Shown: piece after piece, positions 44,603 through 57,177 of the stretch
How the letters are laid out: each line of letters begins with the position of its first letter
Numbering within the stretch: the stretch's first letter is position 1
Origin: Deroplatys truncata
Lineage: Eukaryota > Arthropoda > Insecta > Mantodea > Mantidae
Length of the DNA stretch: 64,000 nt
Direction: 5' to 3'
Assembly: GCA_030765065.1 (NCBI GenBank)
Contig: CM060990.1
Location: forward strand, 664,218,618 to 664,282,617
Made by a program: the position numbers and the translations under genes
Notes under the pieces: generated by a model
What the model was told of the DNA's origin: nothing
Databases searched by the model: none
Seen by the model: the letters and a program-made list of their open reading frames with translations, nothing else

Positions 44603-47069
44603 CTTAAGTGTCCATGGTTTAAGTCAAATGAGCTACTATACATATGCAACAAATTAATAGACTTATGAATATCTGGTGTAGTCACAACTACTAAAAACAC
44701 AAATACCATTACCTCATGTAGTATACGGGTTTCCTATAAAACAATACGTCACAAATTTCCATTCCATTTGTAAAAAATTACAAGGTTACTATTTCTAAAA
44801 TAAAGCCATAACCACCGAAATATTTTAAGTTCGAAATAGAGCTCCCTTAAATTTACGTTTTTGTTTCGGTCACACATTATATATATCGTTAAAATTAGTA
44901 ACATTAATATTGATAATACGGGATAAATAATTCTACATTACTACAAAATATAAGGATTTTTTATAAAACGTAATTAATCTTAGGGCATGCGAATTGCTTG
45001 GAAAATTTGGGAGCCACTGATTTAGAACCTCCAAAGACAGGTATTTTTAAATGAATTTTTTAAGGTGATGAATGTTACCTAAGGGCACACTGCTGAGCGT
45101 ATCATGACTTCAAGTTTATTTTATGTATACAATCCTTTTTGTTTTTAAATTTAAAGTTTTTCACATATTACACCATCTTCTTAAGGGACAATGACCGAAA
45201 TTTTGAACAAAGTCCTTAAAGCATTTATTTTTGAGTTTCTGTATAAAAATATCATTAAAGCTTTACATATATTTTAGATAGGTATTTTAAATCATTAAGC
45301 TGGTTCATGGAGGCATGACAGATAAGTTTAACATCTCTGTGCTGGAATAAAAGTGTGTTTTTCCCGGAGCTAGTGTGTTTTTGTGAAAATTAGTACATTT
45401 TCTCAGCATGTATATTGTAACAATTGTGTCCATGACTTTTGTTCTTGCCTTTAAGCTATATATACATATATACATCCAGCAAAGAGAAACACTTTAGTAA
45501 AAATTGGAAATTTATAACTGACTAAAGGACATATGTTACTATGAATGATCGGTTCGGTTTGTGAAATATATGCACAGTTATTGCAGAATGAAATCTCTTG
45601 TTGTGTTAAATATTTTCTACTGAATCCTTGCATTAATAATTACCAAAATGTGCATATTTTAAACATTGCTGAAACAAATTAAATGAAATTTTTAGAGATT
45701 AATCATTATTCTGTCTGCAACTATACTAAAAAATATGGGCCATTTTTATACACTATTTTAAATGTTTAAATTTCAGTCCCTAGTCGCACTTAAGGAGAGT
45801 TAACTGCTGGCCAATCATTTTCCTATTACTTGCTTTTAAAATAAGTAGCTTCTGAAATATGCAAGTAATATTCATGAAATTTGATTGACATAGTTCGTAA
45901 CTATATTCTAATTAGAAAACATTGCAGTTACAATAAGTTACAGTGTTTGACCGTGCCAGCTATTTGATTATGTTTATAGTTATACATATTGGTGAGTTTA
46001 ATTGCCTTTTTCTCTTAATGCTCTCAAGCTAAGAACTTAATCTTGACACAACTTATCAAGAACACTCTCAGAATTAAAACGAAACACCAAATTTCTTTAT
46101 ATAGTTGCTTTTAAATTGAAAAATTTTATTTGCAGAAATTAAAATACGAAGCATTTTAGGTTTCTTTATTTGTTTGCAAAAATATATGTATATATATGGA
46201 TTATTATATAAATGTTGTTGCTTCAGATTAACCACAACGCAACTAGAGGTACTAGAAAAACATGTCTTGCAATTCCCTCAAACATATAGTTTTTAAATAA
46301 AGAGTTTTTGTATGGAAAAAAAACTGATTGTCGAGAAAACAGGTATTTGAAAATGTGCACTGTGTGATTTAGGGCTGAATTAGATTCTAAAGCTGTCCAT
46401 ATTCATGAACAATATTTTCTGCAATTCAATTAATACGACACTCAGAACATGAATAATAAATAATTAAAGTTTAGAGTGAAATTAGCCTGTAGCCAGTAGT
46501 ATTTAAGGGCTCAGAATCTGTTTCTAATTTTTCATGGGAGCCAAAATTTATTTTGTACCAGATACACTAGCTTAGAGAGGTTAGAAACAGAAGACACGTG
46601 GCCACTATTGTTATTATTTGAACATATATCTTTCTATGCTCTCATAATAATACAAAAAAGAAGAAAAAAGCAAAAGAAAAATACACACTTACTAAAGGCA
46701 ACCAATTTCAACAAATACAGACATGTGTCTTATACTAGCTAGCGTCTAGTGGTTCCACAGTGTACTAAGTAACAAATGAAGCACTTCAGGCAACTGAGAG
46801 GGGGATTTAAAACAAATTATTAGAAGGAAAGTTAGAAAGTTACAAAACTCGAAATGGCATTTAAACGCAACGCTCGTAACTTCAAATGCTTGTAAGTCTA
46901 CAAAATAACCACAATACCAACGAAGTATTTTAACTTTAGTTCAGAAGAAAACAAAATTCGATTTTTTTTTCAGGGTATTCCTATGTTAACCACCCCTTAA
47001 GCAGCTTAGCTAGCAATTAAATGCCATAATACTCTTAAGGCAGCGCAAAAGTCACATTAAATAGAGTTA
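44603..47069. other. Unassigned AT-rich sequence
   Basis: About 2.5 kb of AT-rich sequence without a gene, RNA or recognised repeat. Confidence 0.35.
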
Positions 47070-47597
47070 ATGCATCGCTTGTGCACTTGTTCTTGGGAAG
47101 CTGCAAAGTTTTGTTGCTTAAGAAGTTGCAAATGTCTCAGTCGTTGGAGGTCGCAACCGAGATCTACCGCAATAAATTACCAGTTGGTTGAGCAGGTATA
47201 TCCCAGGAAACTACTTAACAATTACAATCCGGGTGATCAGGAGGAGGCTGGTGGGAAAGAACGGAGGGAGATTATACCATTACCTGCGGAAGGGTTGTTG
47301 GCTAGGTCACCCGCCCAGCACTTATCAATTTGTTCTGGAATGTACAGCACCTTGACTCAGTCTTGCAACATATCTGGTCTACCTCGTGCGCCAGTGGAAA
47401 CAAAGCAAGGGAGGTGCTCATTTCCTCTGGAAATGATGGGTCTTTGTGTGCATTATCGCAGCAAACCCGCAGTTCCACCCAATTCTTCTCTTTCTGTCTT
47501 TATTTTCTGTCTCTTCCACTCCACCTATTTCTCTTCCACCTCTCTCTTTCCCGCACATGGCCCTTTTTCCTTTCTGTGTAACGTACGTGTCATGTGA
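47070..47597 (+). other. Open frame of 175 codons, unlikely to be a gene
   Basis: This plus-strand frame begins with ATG and overlaps open frames in other phases. The translation is rich in Ser, Cys and Pro and has no recognisable domain, signal peptide or repeat. The DNA is less AT-rich than its surroundings, which lengthens chance frames. It may be a decayed repeat fragment. Confidence 0.2.
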
Positions 47598-47750
47598 TGT
47601 TTCGAAAACAAAACTTAACACTAAAACTCTTTTTTGTGGCATATTGATACAAATATATAAAGCATTCCATACTAGAAGCTTATACATTTTCTTAATACTT
47701 TCAGTCACTGAATGAAACCTGTTTTTGAAACTAGTGGGCCCTTAGAAACT

Positions 47751-47767
47751 AGATAGATAGATAGATA
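47751..47767. repeat. Short GATA microsatellite
   Basis: Four tandem AGAT units. No association with a gene was seen. Confidence 0.8.
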
Positions 47768-47939
47768 AGGTATCTTTTTGGTTTCAAAATATTGAAGTTA
47801 TTTCACAAGTATTTAGTGCATGGGTCATTGACCGTACATGCATATTTAAGATACAATAGGGTGACAAAATAAACAACAGAGAAAGAAAACACTACAAAAA
47901 GGAATAAGAAAAAGGGAAATAGAGATAAATTACCTTTGT

Positions 47940-48215
47940 CTAACTGAACAAATTTGACCTAGCTTCGTGCACTTTAGCCAAAAAATTGCCCATGTTTTGC
48001 CAGTTCCTCTGGTCAGCCAGTAGATCCCAACATGCCAATCTCTTTCTTGAGGGACTTAAGAATTTTTCTTTCAGTTTAATCGTTCGCTGATTCTCCCATT
48101 GTGCACATTCCGCCAAAATATGTAACCAGTCCTCATCCAAACCACAGAATGGGCAGATTCTCCTGCCAGAACCGTCAGTCATTTTCTGTGCCCTCCAGCC
48201 CCCAGTCTAAACCAT
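47940..48215 (-). pseudogene. LINE ORF2 3' end with zinc-finger motif
   Basis: The minus-strand frame (ATG at 48182, stop near 47940) encodes RRICPFCGLDEDWLHILAEC, a CX2C...HX4C-type cluster as found after the reverse transcriptase in the ORF2 of several arthropod LINE clades (I, R1 and relatives). Upstream in the same frame there is a short stretch (GGWRAQKMTDG) and then a TAG. Only the last 90 residues remain, so this is a 5'-truncated, dead insertion. The sequence downstream to about 47870 is probably its 3' untranslated region. The clade cannot be fixed without the reverse transcriptase. Confidence 0.65.
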
Positions 48216-49507
48216 GCCATTCCTGATCTTTTCTTTCTTCCTAAATTAAGTATATATGGTTCTTTACCCCAGTTCAATTTTATTTCATTTGCTAGACTTA
48301 GAGAAGGCTTAATTTTACAATCCGATTCTATTTCCTGTTGGTTGATGTCTCTTAGTTTTCTTTTAACACCTTTGCATATATTAACTATTGTTACATGACA
48401 CCACGTTCATAGCGATGAACATAACTGGCCAGAATTTCAGTTTTGGTGGTTACCTAGAGTTATCCTCACTGCGGTGCTACCAAATAAACGAGATAAGGGA
48501 GAGGAAGGGTCCACCTAAAATAAATGGTGATTGGCGTGCGATATTGATGGAACATCGATGACACCTTTGCGAAACGCCTATCTTGTATCAATATTAAAAT
48601 TAGGGCCAGTGAACTTTTTATTTCCCATCCTTAATTATTTTAAGCTACGCTATCAAATTATTTTAAAAGCCACTGAAAAGTGTGGCAGTAAAGGTAGAGA
48701 ATATTCAAAACCTAAAGCGATGGAAGTCCTGGCTTTGGTTCTACCTTGCATTATCAAACTAATTTATTGTTTGATTTTTGTCAATTAGCAACCAGTAAAA
48801 AATCTATGTGTAATATTCACACGACTTTCTTTGGATTTATTTTCATGGTCGAAGTTATTTTTACGAAACTTTGTCATCTGTATCTCTTTCCTGTTAGTCC
48901 TGTACATACTCGTTAGAATGGTTTCAAATAATAATCCTACGGTTTGTCCGCTGAGACTGCTAAAACGTAGTTGTAATTGTGGCCATTATGTTAGTTACCG
49001 CCAATATGACATTATCAGTAAATACTATGTTAAAATCTATTACTACATGCCCTCCCCTAAAAAACGGCGATGATCTTTACGTCACTCCCAGCTTACTGCT
49101 AGGGAAATAGAAACATACACTAGTGCTGGACCTCCAAGGACTTACGCCTGATTGCTTTGTCATTCTAGGTAAACTGTAATAAAAATTCACAATACACATG
49201 TGCTATAGCTCAAAACTTCTCAATTAATTTTAACACAATATACAATTTTATGGTTTTTCTTAAAGTAACCGAAAAGAAAATATCAAACCGGAAATATTAA
49301 AATCATATACTGGTTCATGTTCTGTTGCAGCTCTCAAGCGGCTAGTGCTTATCGTTTCTTGTATCTTACCTTTTTCTAAAAAGTGTTTTTCAGGGTTCAG
49401 AAAGTAAGAGTATTTATAATGCAAGCATTGCGCCTACAGTGATAAAATACGTATCAAATTAAAGAAGAAATTCCAATTAACCGACTGGAGAGATTTTGTT
49501 TTTTTAA
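48216..49507. other. Unassigned, with a family C fragment
   Basis: About 48800-48880 resembles, in complement, the right end of family C (cacacgactttctttggat and ttatttttacgaaac). No gene was recognised elsewhere. Confidence 0.35.
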
Positions 49508-49511
49508 AATG

Positions 49512-50452
49512 TGAAGTAGATTGTATTGAAGGAGTTGTATTGTATTATAGTTCAAATGTTGGGGAGCCGAACACTTGAAGTAGTTGCAATCTCACGTATG
49601 TTAAACAGTTTCCGGTAGCCTTCGCCCCAAATGTACTTTCAGGTGGCCTTTGCCCCAAGTTTAAAAATTATTAGCTTTGTAATTTGACTGTTTCTTTAGA
49701 TATTATATTTATGTTTGCCTCGGCTGCGTCAGTATTATTTTAGAGACATGGATATTTTGGCAGGGCGTGATGCGACAAGAATGTAGGCTTACACAGATTA
49801 TAATTTTACTTCACTCCTTTTATTAATACTTGATACGATTTAAATAACACTTCATTGATATAGAGAGCTGTGAGATTCTTTAATTAATTACTTGTACTTT
49901 TTAACACGTAAACCATTTTTCGTTTTACAAGAATACGTATTAAATCTCTCGAGGACGCACAAGCAACGCATCCAGTTATGAGCACTGTCTGCAAGCAACT
50001 GAATAGATTTCAACAGTCTAAACTTGTAAATTTCTGTATTTCAAGTCTGATTGACTAAACCTACTCCAATAGAATACCTGCATTTAACTAAAGCTTTTTC
50101 TGGCTGTTGATTGGCTATTTTTAAACTATCTCAAAATTTACATTATTGCTGCTCTAATAATGACTAGTAGCATTTAAACTCTCAAACTCATTATTGCCTC
50201 AAGGTTACCTCATTCTTACCTCATTGTTAGCAACGTTTAACTTATTATTCTCACAGCCCCTACATTATTAAATTACGTAATGCATTCACATAACATTATT
50301 GCACATGGATACAATAATATAAACATTTGCAATGACTGTTACATACATTTTACAAATTATTACATACACATATTGCTTCAAGGCGGGCTGTTATTGAATT
50401 TACATATTATATAATTTGACTGAAATTATTTAAGGTTAAAAATACTTACTCA
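49512..50452 (-). mobile_element. Family A solo-LTR-like element, copy 7
   Basis: A 941-bp antisense copy with the target duplication AATG (49508-49511 and 50453-50456). It has one clear primer-binding-site-like unit (in plus-strand reading atgttggggagccgaacac). The end reads cttactca instead of the usual ctgcctca. Confidence 0.87.
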
Positions 50453-50644
50453 AATGTCATTCTTTGGGCAATTTTTGCCATTTGTCTCTCCTTAAATCAG
50501 AGAGTGAAACTTTAACGCTTGATTCTTGCAAGTCTTACGCTTCAATATACCATTTGAGATGCTGGTCGTCATTATTGGATATCAGAAGTGTTCCATTTCC
50601 CCAAATTAGCCACAGTTCACTAATTTCATCCAAAAAATACTGCT

Positions 50645-51100
50645 TATAGGTATAAGTTGTTCAACTGAGAGGGATACCTCGCGGACCACGAGCCACAGAG
50701 ATCTATTGTGGCACTCCCAGAAGGCAGAGATGAGGTGAATCTACCGCAGCAGGTTACAGGCCACAGAGACGCGCGGAGGTCCCTGAAAGTTCCAAGCTCG
50801 CAGACTCGTCTCCCACTGCTGGAGTCGCCGAAAGAGGGCGATGAGCAATTTATCAGTCGAGCAGCCCTCTGGTGTCCAATGGGAATAGTCTTTCCATAGA
50901 GCTGCATCTGCGCCATCTGTCCGGCACCGCCGACATAACGAAACCTAGAAGCAAATGTCGGAAAGAAAATCATGGTAGAGAAGAAATCACCCCAGCATTC
51001 GAACCTTGGGAAACCACGAAACATCATGGGTTAGAGTGGGAGGTCGCCGGGGAAAGAAGTCTACTGCGACGCCACGCACTCATAGTGGAGAGCAAAAATT
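50645..51100 (-). repeat. tRNA-headed SINE (type E1), copy 3
   Basis: The minus strand carries the E1 body: atttcttctctaccatgatt, gcggtgccggacagatgg, gctgctcgactgataaattg and ccacaatagatctctgtggc. The tRNA-like head beyond 51060 is badly decayed. The tail region is at 50645-50670. Confidence 0.75.
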
Positions 51101-51579
51101 CTTTGGAGCCGGGTTTTAAGAAAAAGAAGACGAAGATACTTTTCAATTACCTTTCATTTTACGAGGTAGATTTCTTTTTACTTTGACGAAAGTAACCACG
51201 AGGCAATGCTCACTTGTAGACTACGTGCAATGTCACATGTTACTTGCTGCTCATGCAAATTCTCTGGATTGTGGCCTTTAATCTTGTACATTCAGTGGGT
51301 TGGAAGAGGAGCAAGGAATTTAAGCGGAATACCTCGATGCTGAGCACGTACTTCAAGAACCGCTTAACCAATTTCTTTCTGCCTACATACTTGCCAAGAA
51401 GAAAGTAACTCACGCTCCTCCAGGATTCACCATCTCCACGAGAATCCGGTATTCTTCTTATTAGTAATTTAGAAAACCAGAATAATGAACTTTGACAGGC
51501 TGTTTCGGTTAGAGGAAAGAATATCATAACAATCGCACGACTTCTTCTGTCTGTTTGTATGCCACAGGATTCTACACTA
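51101..51579. other. Unassigned sequence
   Basis: The minus-strand frame at 51240-51527 (95 codons) has no recognised domain. No repeat was identified. Confidence 0.3.
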
Positions 51580-52195
51580 AGCGAAATAGCTCCTTATCGG
51601 CTCGCATTCGGGAGGTTTCGGGTTCGATTTCCGTCGACCGCCCACTATGACCTTAGGTTTTTCGTGGTTTTCTTTGGTCAGTGGGTTTATTCCGTTCTTT
51701 CTCATGTTAAAAGTGTTGTTTTATTTACGGAATCTCCTTAACTATGGTCCTTAGCGTTCCATTCTATATTGGGCGTGAAAGACCAGAAATTTTGCTCAGA
51801 GGTCTCATTATCAGCCTTTCTTATACATGCCGTAAATCTACGACAACCCGCGACCTCGGGAACTAGAGGCTAGCGGTACTGTTAAAGGTTTCTCGCGTGA
51901 GGCGCTGCGGGATATATGTCACGGATGTTTGCTCTAATGAAAGGGTATTCCCCACGACATTAATGGGCTGTTTGGTTGAATGGGTCATTCATCGCTCTCT
52001 AAGCGGCTCCGGTGGTGGAACGGGTCTTCGAACCAGGAACTGTTTGGAACTTCCGCGTATCTCTTTGGCCTATCCGCCTGACACCTGTAGCCTCTTGTGG
52101 TTCCTTCACTTCATCCTTCCTCCATGTAGGTCGCAGTGCGCGAGGTATGTCCCCCTGTTGTGTACCCTATATATCTATGGTTTCTAAAGATGTTT
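51580..52195 (+). repeat. tRNA-headed SINE (type E1), copy 4, split by SINE F
   Basis: The head part (51580-51705) has gctcgcattcgggaggtttc and a GGGTTCGATTTCC B box. The body resumes at about 51890 with gcgtgaggcgctgcgggat and continues to a tail at gtcgcagtgcgcgaggtatg. The two parts are separated by an antisense SINE F fragment, and some of the body at the junction is lost. Confidence 0.8.
51706..51888 (-). repeat. SINE family F, copy 5 (internal deletion)
   Basis: The minus strand runs from a cctctagttcccgaggtcgc head fragment to gcccaatatagaatggaacg and a degenerate tail near 51706. About 60 bp of the usual body are missing after the cgtagatttacggcatg block. It is nested in SINE E1. Confidence 0.75.
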
Positions 52196-52312
52196 CATAC
52201 AGAAGTTTATTTGTTATTAATTTTCCTGTAATTATATCAAATACCTGAACATGTCTTATTTAGGAAATTACCTTTAGAAAAAGTAAATTTTCATGTCCTC
52301 GTTAAAGGACAA

Positions 52313-52612
52313 AAAATTAAATTAAATTGAATTTTGTTTATGGACGCTCTTTAACTGCTGCGGTCCTTAGCGTCCCATTCTATATTGGGCGTGAAAGACC
52401 GGTAATTTTGCGCGGAGGCCTCTTTATCAGGCTTGAGGTTCTTTTACGTGCCGTAAATCAATACGGGACTACCGGCTTTCCTTCCCTTCCGAAGGAAGAT
52501 GCTAAGAATGTTTACGCCCGAAAAAAATACATCGTCCACCTCCGGTTTTGAACCCGCGTCCTCGGGAAGTACAGGCTATCATGGTAACCACTACACCACG
52601 GAGGACGACACC
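52313..52612 (-). repeat. SINE family F, copy 6 (best preserved)
   Basis: The minus strand shows a complete RNA polymerase III promoter: A box TGGTGTAGTGGTTACCATG and B box GCGGGTTCAAAACCGG, then the conserved body and a tail of caatttaatttaattttt. This copy defines the family head. At about 300 bp it is the most complete copy in the window. Confidence 0.9.
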
Positions 52613-52861
52613 GTTATAGGACACTGCACATGCTCAATGTCAAGGGTCTGCCTGTAAATGACGTTGCTCACTCGTTATTGAACTGTCCTTTATTTCGAGT
52701 ACTACGTATCATATTTGACAGGAGCTGACTGCAACGTGGAAGGTAGATATAAATACCCTTTTTATTTTTAATGCAATTAGAAACGGAATCCAACAAGACA
52801 CCAAGTTTGGCCTACTGTACTGGATAGTAATTTGTTTATAGTGTGCTAGTAGAAGGGGCAC

Positions 52862-53452
52862 AACGCTGCCCTTGGTGGTGTAGTAGTTAGTGTGCCCATT
52901 GGATAGTGTATTGAGGATTGCGAAGCAGATCCACGAATGAAGATCTTGTACCGACGCCCCCGTAAGGGAGGGATGTGGTGAGACATGAGACACCGGGTGG
53001 CCGGATCCAGGAGTGACGGCATAGCAACCACAAGGTCTCTACAGTTTCCAGATATAGACACCCCGGCAGTCGGACAGGCAGACCGGGGACCCTGCCCCAC
53101 ACAAGGCCCACACCTACCCCAGGGGCTATCCTTATACCCCGGCAACCAGCCGAAGTCCAAGGGAGATAGAAGGTTCACAGAGAGCATTCATTTTCCCTAT
53201 CACGCTGCACCGAAACACCATCGCCGACACTTTCAACGCTGAAATAGACCAAACGGCGTGAAGGATGAGTGAAATGATAAATGGAACGAAAGGAAATTCG
53301 GGGGATGAAAGAAGCCACTCCAACATTCACCTTACGACCCAGGCAAACCCCGAAAAATCCCATCGGTCAGAGTGGGGGTTCTCCGGGGATCGTACCCGGA
53401 CCTCCCGAATGCGGGCCACAGACGTTACCCCTGAGCCATCTCGCTCGATTTT
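52862..53452 (-). repeat. tRNA-headed SINE (type E3), copy 3
   Basis: The minus strand starts at 53452 (gagcgagatggctcaggggt), with ggcccgcattcgggaggtcc and the body blocks gtgtcggcgatggtgtttcg and ggtgtctatatctggaaac. It is colinear with the copies at 26.6 and 29.8 kb. Frames through it on both strands are incidental. Confidence 0.87.
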
Positions 53453-53874
53453 GTGCACATTTGTCATGTTGGAGACACCGTTTTATTTCACCATCGGGTG
53501 TTTTAATTTACCTTAAATGCATCGGATTATTCGTAGTTATCTGCAACTTGGCGGCAGATCAAAAGTGCTACTTGTGTTTCACACTTTTTACAATGATTAG
53601 TGTCGGGGCCTTGCGCCCGGGCATGCCAGACTTTCCTTGGTACTTCTTGTAGTGTTTTCTCATAGCAAAACAGCATAAAACCTACCAGTAAGAGTAGCTA
53701 AAACTGGAAAATCTCAGAGTTTTGTGAAAATGAATCCTGTGGAGCAGCATTGACCCTCTAAAAATAAAAGAATATGAATAAAAACGACAATTGTACCAAC
53801 TGGGTTAAACCTGATTTTAAAATATGGATAAAGTGTTGAGTTCACTTATTTTGTTTTTTATTATTTTATTATTA

Positions 53875-53912
<38 letters not shown>

Positions 53913-54334
53913 TATTTAAGTCCAGGTGAAGCCTTTATAAAACGGACAAATTTTTGGCAGTAATAGTTTCATTTTTCTTTCTTAACGAATTAAACATTGT
54001 TGCTAGTGCTTTGAAACAATCAACTGTCACGTCATTCAAGGAAAAGAAAGTCACTCATAGAGAAGAGGAATTGAACCAGGTGCCTCACGAAAGACAGGCA
54101 TACAGTTCAGCCACCCAGTTACTAATATGAAATGTGAATTATGCATGAATACGCATGCATGTCTCGAGACGCTACAAAGAGTCGGAAAAGAGAAGATGGC
54201 AGGAGTAGTATCGTGTGTAGGGTGCTCTGAAAGCAGCTGCAGGAGTCGGACTATTACTTTTTTACTTAAAGTGCACATAATTCGCTGTACATGGAAAGGT
54301 GAGTCTGGGGTAATTATGTATTTACAGGATTAGT
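53453..54334. other. Unassigned, with an ATT microsatellite
   Basis: The ATT tract lies at 53858-53917. Frames at 54051-54333 have no recognised domain. Confidence 0.4.
53858..53917. repeat. ATT microsatellite
   Basis: About 60 bp of nearly pure ATT trinucleotide repeat. Confidence 0.95.
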
Positions 54335-54858
54335 CCTTAGATGCACATAGGTATAGGTTACTCCACGTAGGGAGACAACTCGCGCACTGCAATCCATAAA
54401 TATCTATTGTGGTTCCATCCCCAGTAGGGAGGGATAAGGTGAATGAACCACAGGAGGCTATGGGCCGTAGGCAGATAAGCCACAGAGGCGCGAGGAAGTC
54501 TCTAATATTTCCAAGCTCGAAGGCCCTTCCCACTGCTGGAGCTGCCTAGAGAGAGACGTTCAAGCAGCCCTCTGGTGTCCACGGGGAGTGCTCTTTCCTT
54601 TGAGCATGCATCCGGGACATTTGTCCGGCACCATCATACGCCAGGAAACCTAGAAGCACAATTGAAATATGGGAAGGAAACGAAATGAAAGGGAATTTCT
54701 GGAAAGGAAGTCGTGGTAGAGAGGAAACCACGCCAGCATTCGCCTTCCGACCCGGAAAACCACGAAGAACCCATGGTTCAGAGTGGGTGGTCGCCGGGTA
54801 TCGAAAGCGGGATCTCCTGTATGCTAGTCGCACACATTACCGCGGTGCCACCTCCATC
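54335..54858 (-). repeat. tRNA-headed SINE (type E1), copy 5
   Basis: The minus strand starts at about 54858 (gaggtggcaccgcggtaatg), then gttttccgggtcggaaggc, atttcaattgtgcttctagg and ccacaatagatatttatgg. It is nearly full length and ends in a degenerate tail with tatacctatgtgcatc. Confidence 0.85.
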
Positions 54859-55057
54859 ACATGCTCAAAGAGACATAGGGACACTAACATTTCAAAATAT
54901 ATTCACTACATACATACGGATCATTTAAGCGTTCAGTGGTATATATTTTGGAAATGGTTCACTGTGCGGAAAGAAAGAAGAAAAGAAATGTATTTTATAT
55001 TGTAAGGAAGTAATTTTTTGTTTCAGTAATACTTTTATCTATTTGGAAGATTTCCCG

Positions 55058-55520
55058 GTAAAGGTAAAGGGACGCATCACGGAGGGGCTCCCAGAACCGG
55101 GACACAGCACCGCCAGTGGGCCCTTTATGCTTCCAACGTGACCCCTGCGGGGGAAGGATGAGGGGAGAGACCCGAAAGGCGACCAGATTCGGGTGCCGAC
55201 GGGCGACAGCATGGACGGGTCCCTAGCCTTTCCAAATAGAACGCATCCGACACCGCCGGGTCCCTGCCCACAAGCCACCAACCATTACCAACCGCCCAGC
55301 CGCAACCCGCGGAACACTGTCGCCTGGTCCTACAACCTTGAAACAAATGACAAGGAAGTTGATGGGTACAGGAAATGAGAGGAAGGAGAGTCGTGGTAGG
55401 AGATGAACATCCCCAGCATTCGCCTGGTGATCCTGGGAAACTACGAAAAACCCATGGGCTAGAGCGAGGATCGATCCCAGGAGTTCCCGAATGCGGGTTA
55501 TAGACGTAACCGCCCTGTAA
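55058..55520 (-). repeat. tRNA-headed SINE (type E2), copy 4
   Basis: The minus strand body (tttcccaggatcaccaggcg, gtttcaaggttgtaggacca and cctcatccttcccccgcag) is closely similar to the copy at 20685-21262. The head near 55500 is eroded. Confidence 0.83.
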
Positions 55521-56575
55521 TAAGGGATTTCTTAGAAATGGAAATCACTTAGTGGTTATTCTTACAGAGAATTCAACCTTTACATTTTGTCATGCGATTT
55601 TGATATCAGTCCTTGAATAAATTAGTGGAAACTCGTTTTTGATAAAATAACAGAATAAAAATTCTTGACATAATTATTTGACTGGCATGGGGGAAATACC
55701 CTAAAATCCCTTGCCTTTCACTCTGAAATAAATCTCAACTTTTTAGAGTCTGAGCGAAGCTTTCTATATATAAATTTACCTCCCAACACGTCCGCCTTTT
55801 TAAAAAAATAAATAAAACAATAAAAATGCATTTTTAATTTGCTATATTGTATTTTAAGACAAACATGGATTGTTTGAAATTATTTTAACGCCAATACGGA
55901 AACATCTTATGTGATACTGCTTGTATTTGTAATTATTTGTATTATAACAGGTGTTATACTAATTCGTATTATTTTAACTATTAATTTTAGGGTGGTGCAT
56001 TACATCAATAGATCTGTCTTTTCTGAATTTTAGATTATGTTCATTTACAAAAATATACACCAAGTTTTTGTAACTTTTAATACATCTCCTTTTACATTGT
56101 CCCCCTACATGCCATTATTTTGTGTTTGCAATAACAGATCCTTCAAATCGGCAATCCGATTGACTAGTTTATTCCATCAAACTGCCAAGGCTTTGCTTTT
56201 GAGGTAAGTAGCAGGATGGGCTCGCGCTAAAACGTGGTACCCAACGTTTTTTCAGCTTGCGTTCCTGTTTGTAAGCTTTGCATTTACCAAGATTATTACA
56301 GATACCATTATTTCATAGAAATTTAAGTTTAAGAATAACGTGAAACAAACAAGACCTTTTCAAAATTAACAACAATTCATTTTCTCCTTCTTTCACTTCA
56401 TGGAATTAGGCATTAGGTCTGTTTCCACATCAAGTAGTAAATCCATCTAGCCAATTTACAGCCAACGCTTCTTCTGCCCCTAAGCTTATAGTTTAAAAGT
56501 TTTATATCAGGGACCATCCTTTGTAAGCATTCATACCAGGGTGTTTGTGATATTGTATATTTTCAAATAAATTAA
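55521..56575. other. Unassigned AT-rich sequence
   Basis: No gene, RNA or recognised repeat. Confidence 0.35.
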
Positions 56576-56879
56576 ATACAGTGCGGTTGTTTTATGGTCA
56601 GGCCACGGTTCGCGCGTATACGTGCTCCGCACAATGTCTGTTAAACTGGGGGTTTTTCGTTCCGTAACTCCCGCGTTACTCACTCAGGAGTGATAGTAAG
56701 ATACACTATAATGAGCACTAACCTTGTTATATGTTGTATTGGAAGCCCTTTATATTGTCCTTAAGTTTGTTTCTGGTGTGGGGATCGTTCCTATAAACTT
56801 TGTTTTAGGGTTTCCCTCAAATAGATGTACCAATTTCGTCAATTGTTTTCTTCCGATATAACGTCTCGTTATTGCTTCT

Positions 56880-57073
56880 TAGGTTTAGCGTTTAGCGCTC
56901 CTGTTCTCCTAATCTTATTAACAAATGTCTAACAGTTTCTCTACCTGTAACTGGAACACCAGGAAATTTCTCCTGAAATTGTATACACATGTGTCTACAT
57001 GACTCGGTTTTCACCTATGTATCATACATAAAAACTCGTTGTTCAAGCATGAATTTTTCGGCAGGCATTGCAG
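56880..57073 (-). pseudogene. Family H transposase N-terminus, broken
   Basis: The minus strand reads MPAEKFMLEQRVFMYDT, then a stop, then VKTESCRHMCIQFQEKFPG and ETVRHLLIRLG, the same DUF4817-like helix-turn-helix as in copy 1. It keeps the EQRVF stretch that copy 1 lost, so the two copies are damaged at different points. The C-terminal tail is poorly preserved here. Confidence 0.7.
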
Positions 57074-57177
57074 TGGCCTAATAACAAGACCTTAACACTC
57101 TTAAGCAAATCACATAACACAGATGTCTTGAATAAACTTTCGCCTTTAAGATACACAGTGCAAAACACTATTTACAG

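Noticed and set aside
45181-45800. A third TTAA-flanked MITE starting TTAAGGGACAATG
   Set aside because: No matching inverted end next to a TTAA could be found to the right; the sequence near 45797 is not its complement.
47070-47597. 175-codon open frame as a host gene
   Set aside because: No domain, no splice or promoter context, overlapping frames in other phases and biased composition. It is kept only as an unlikely frame.
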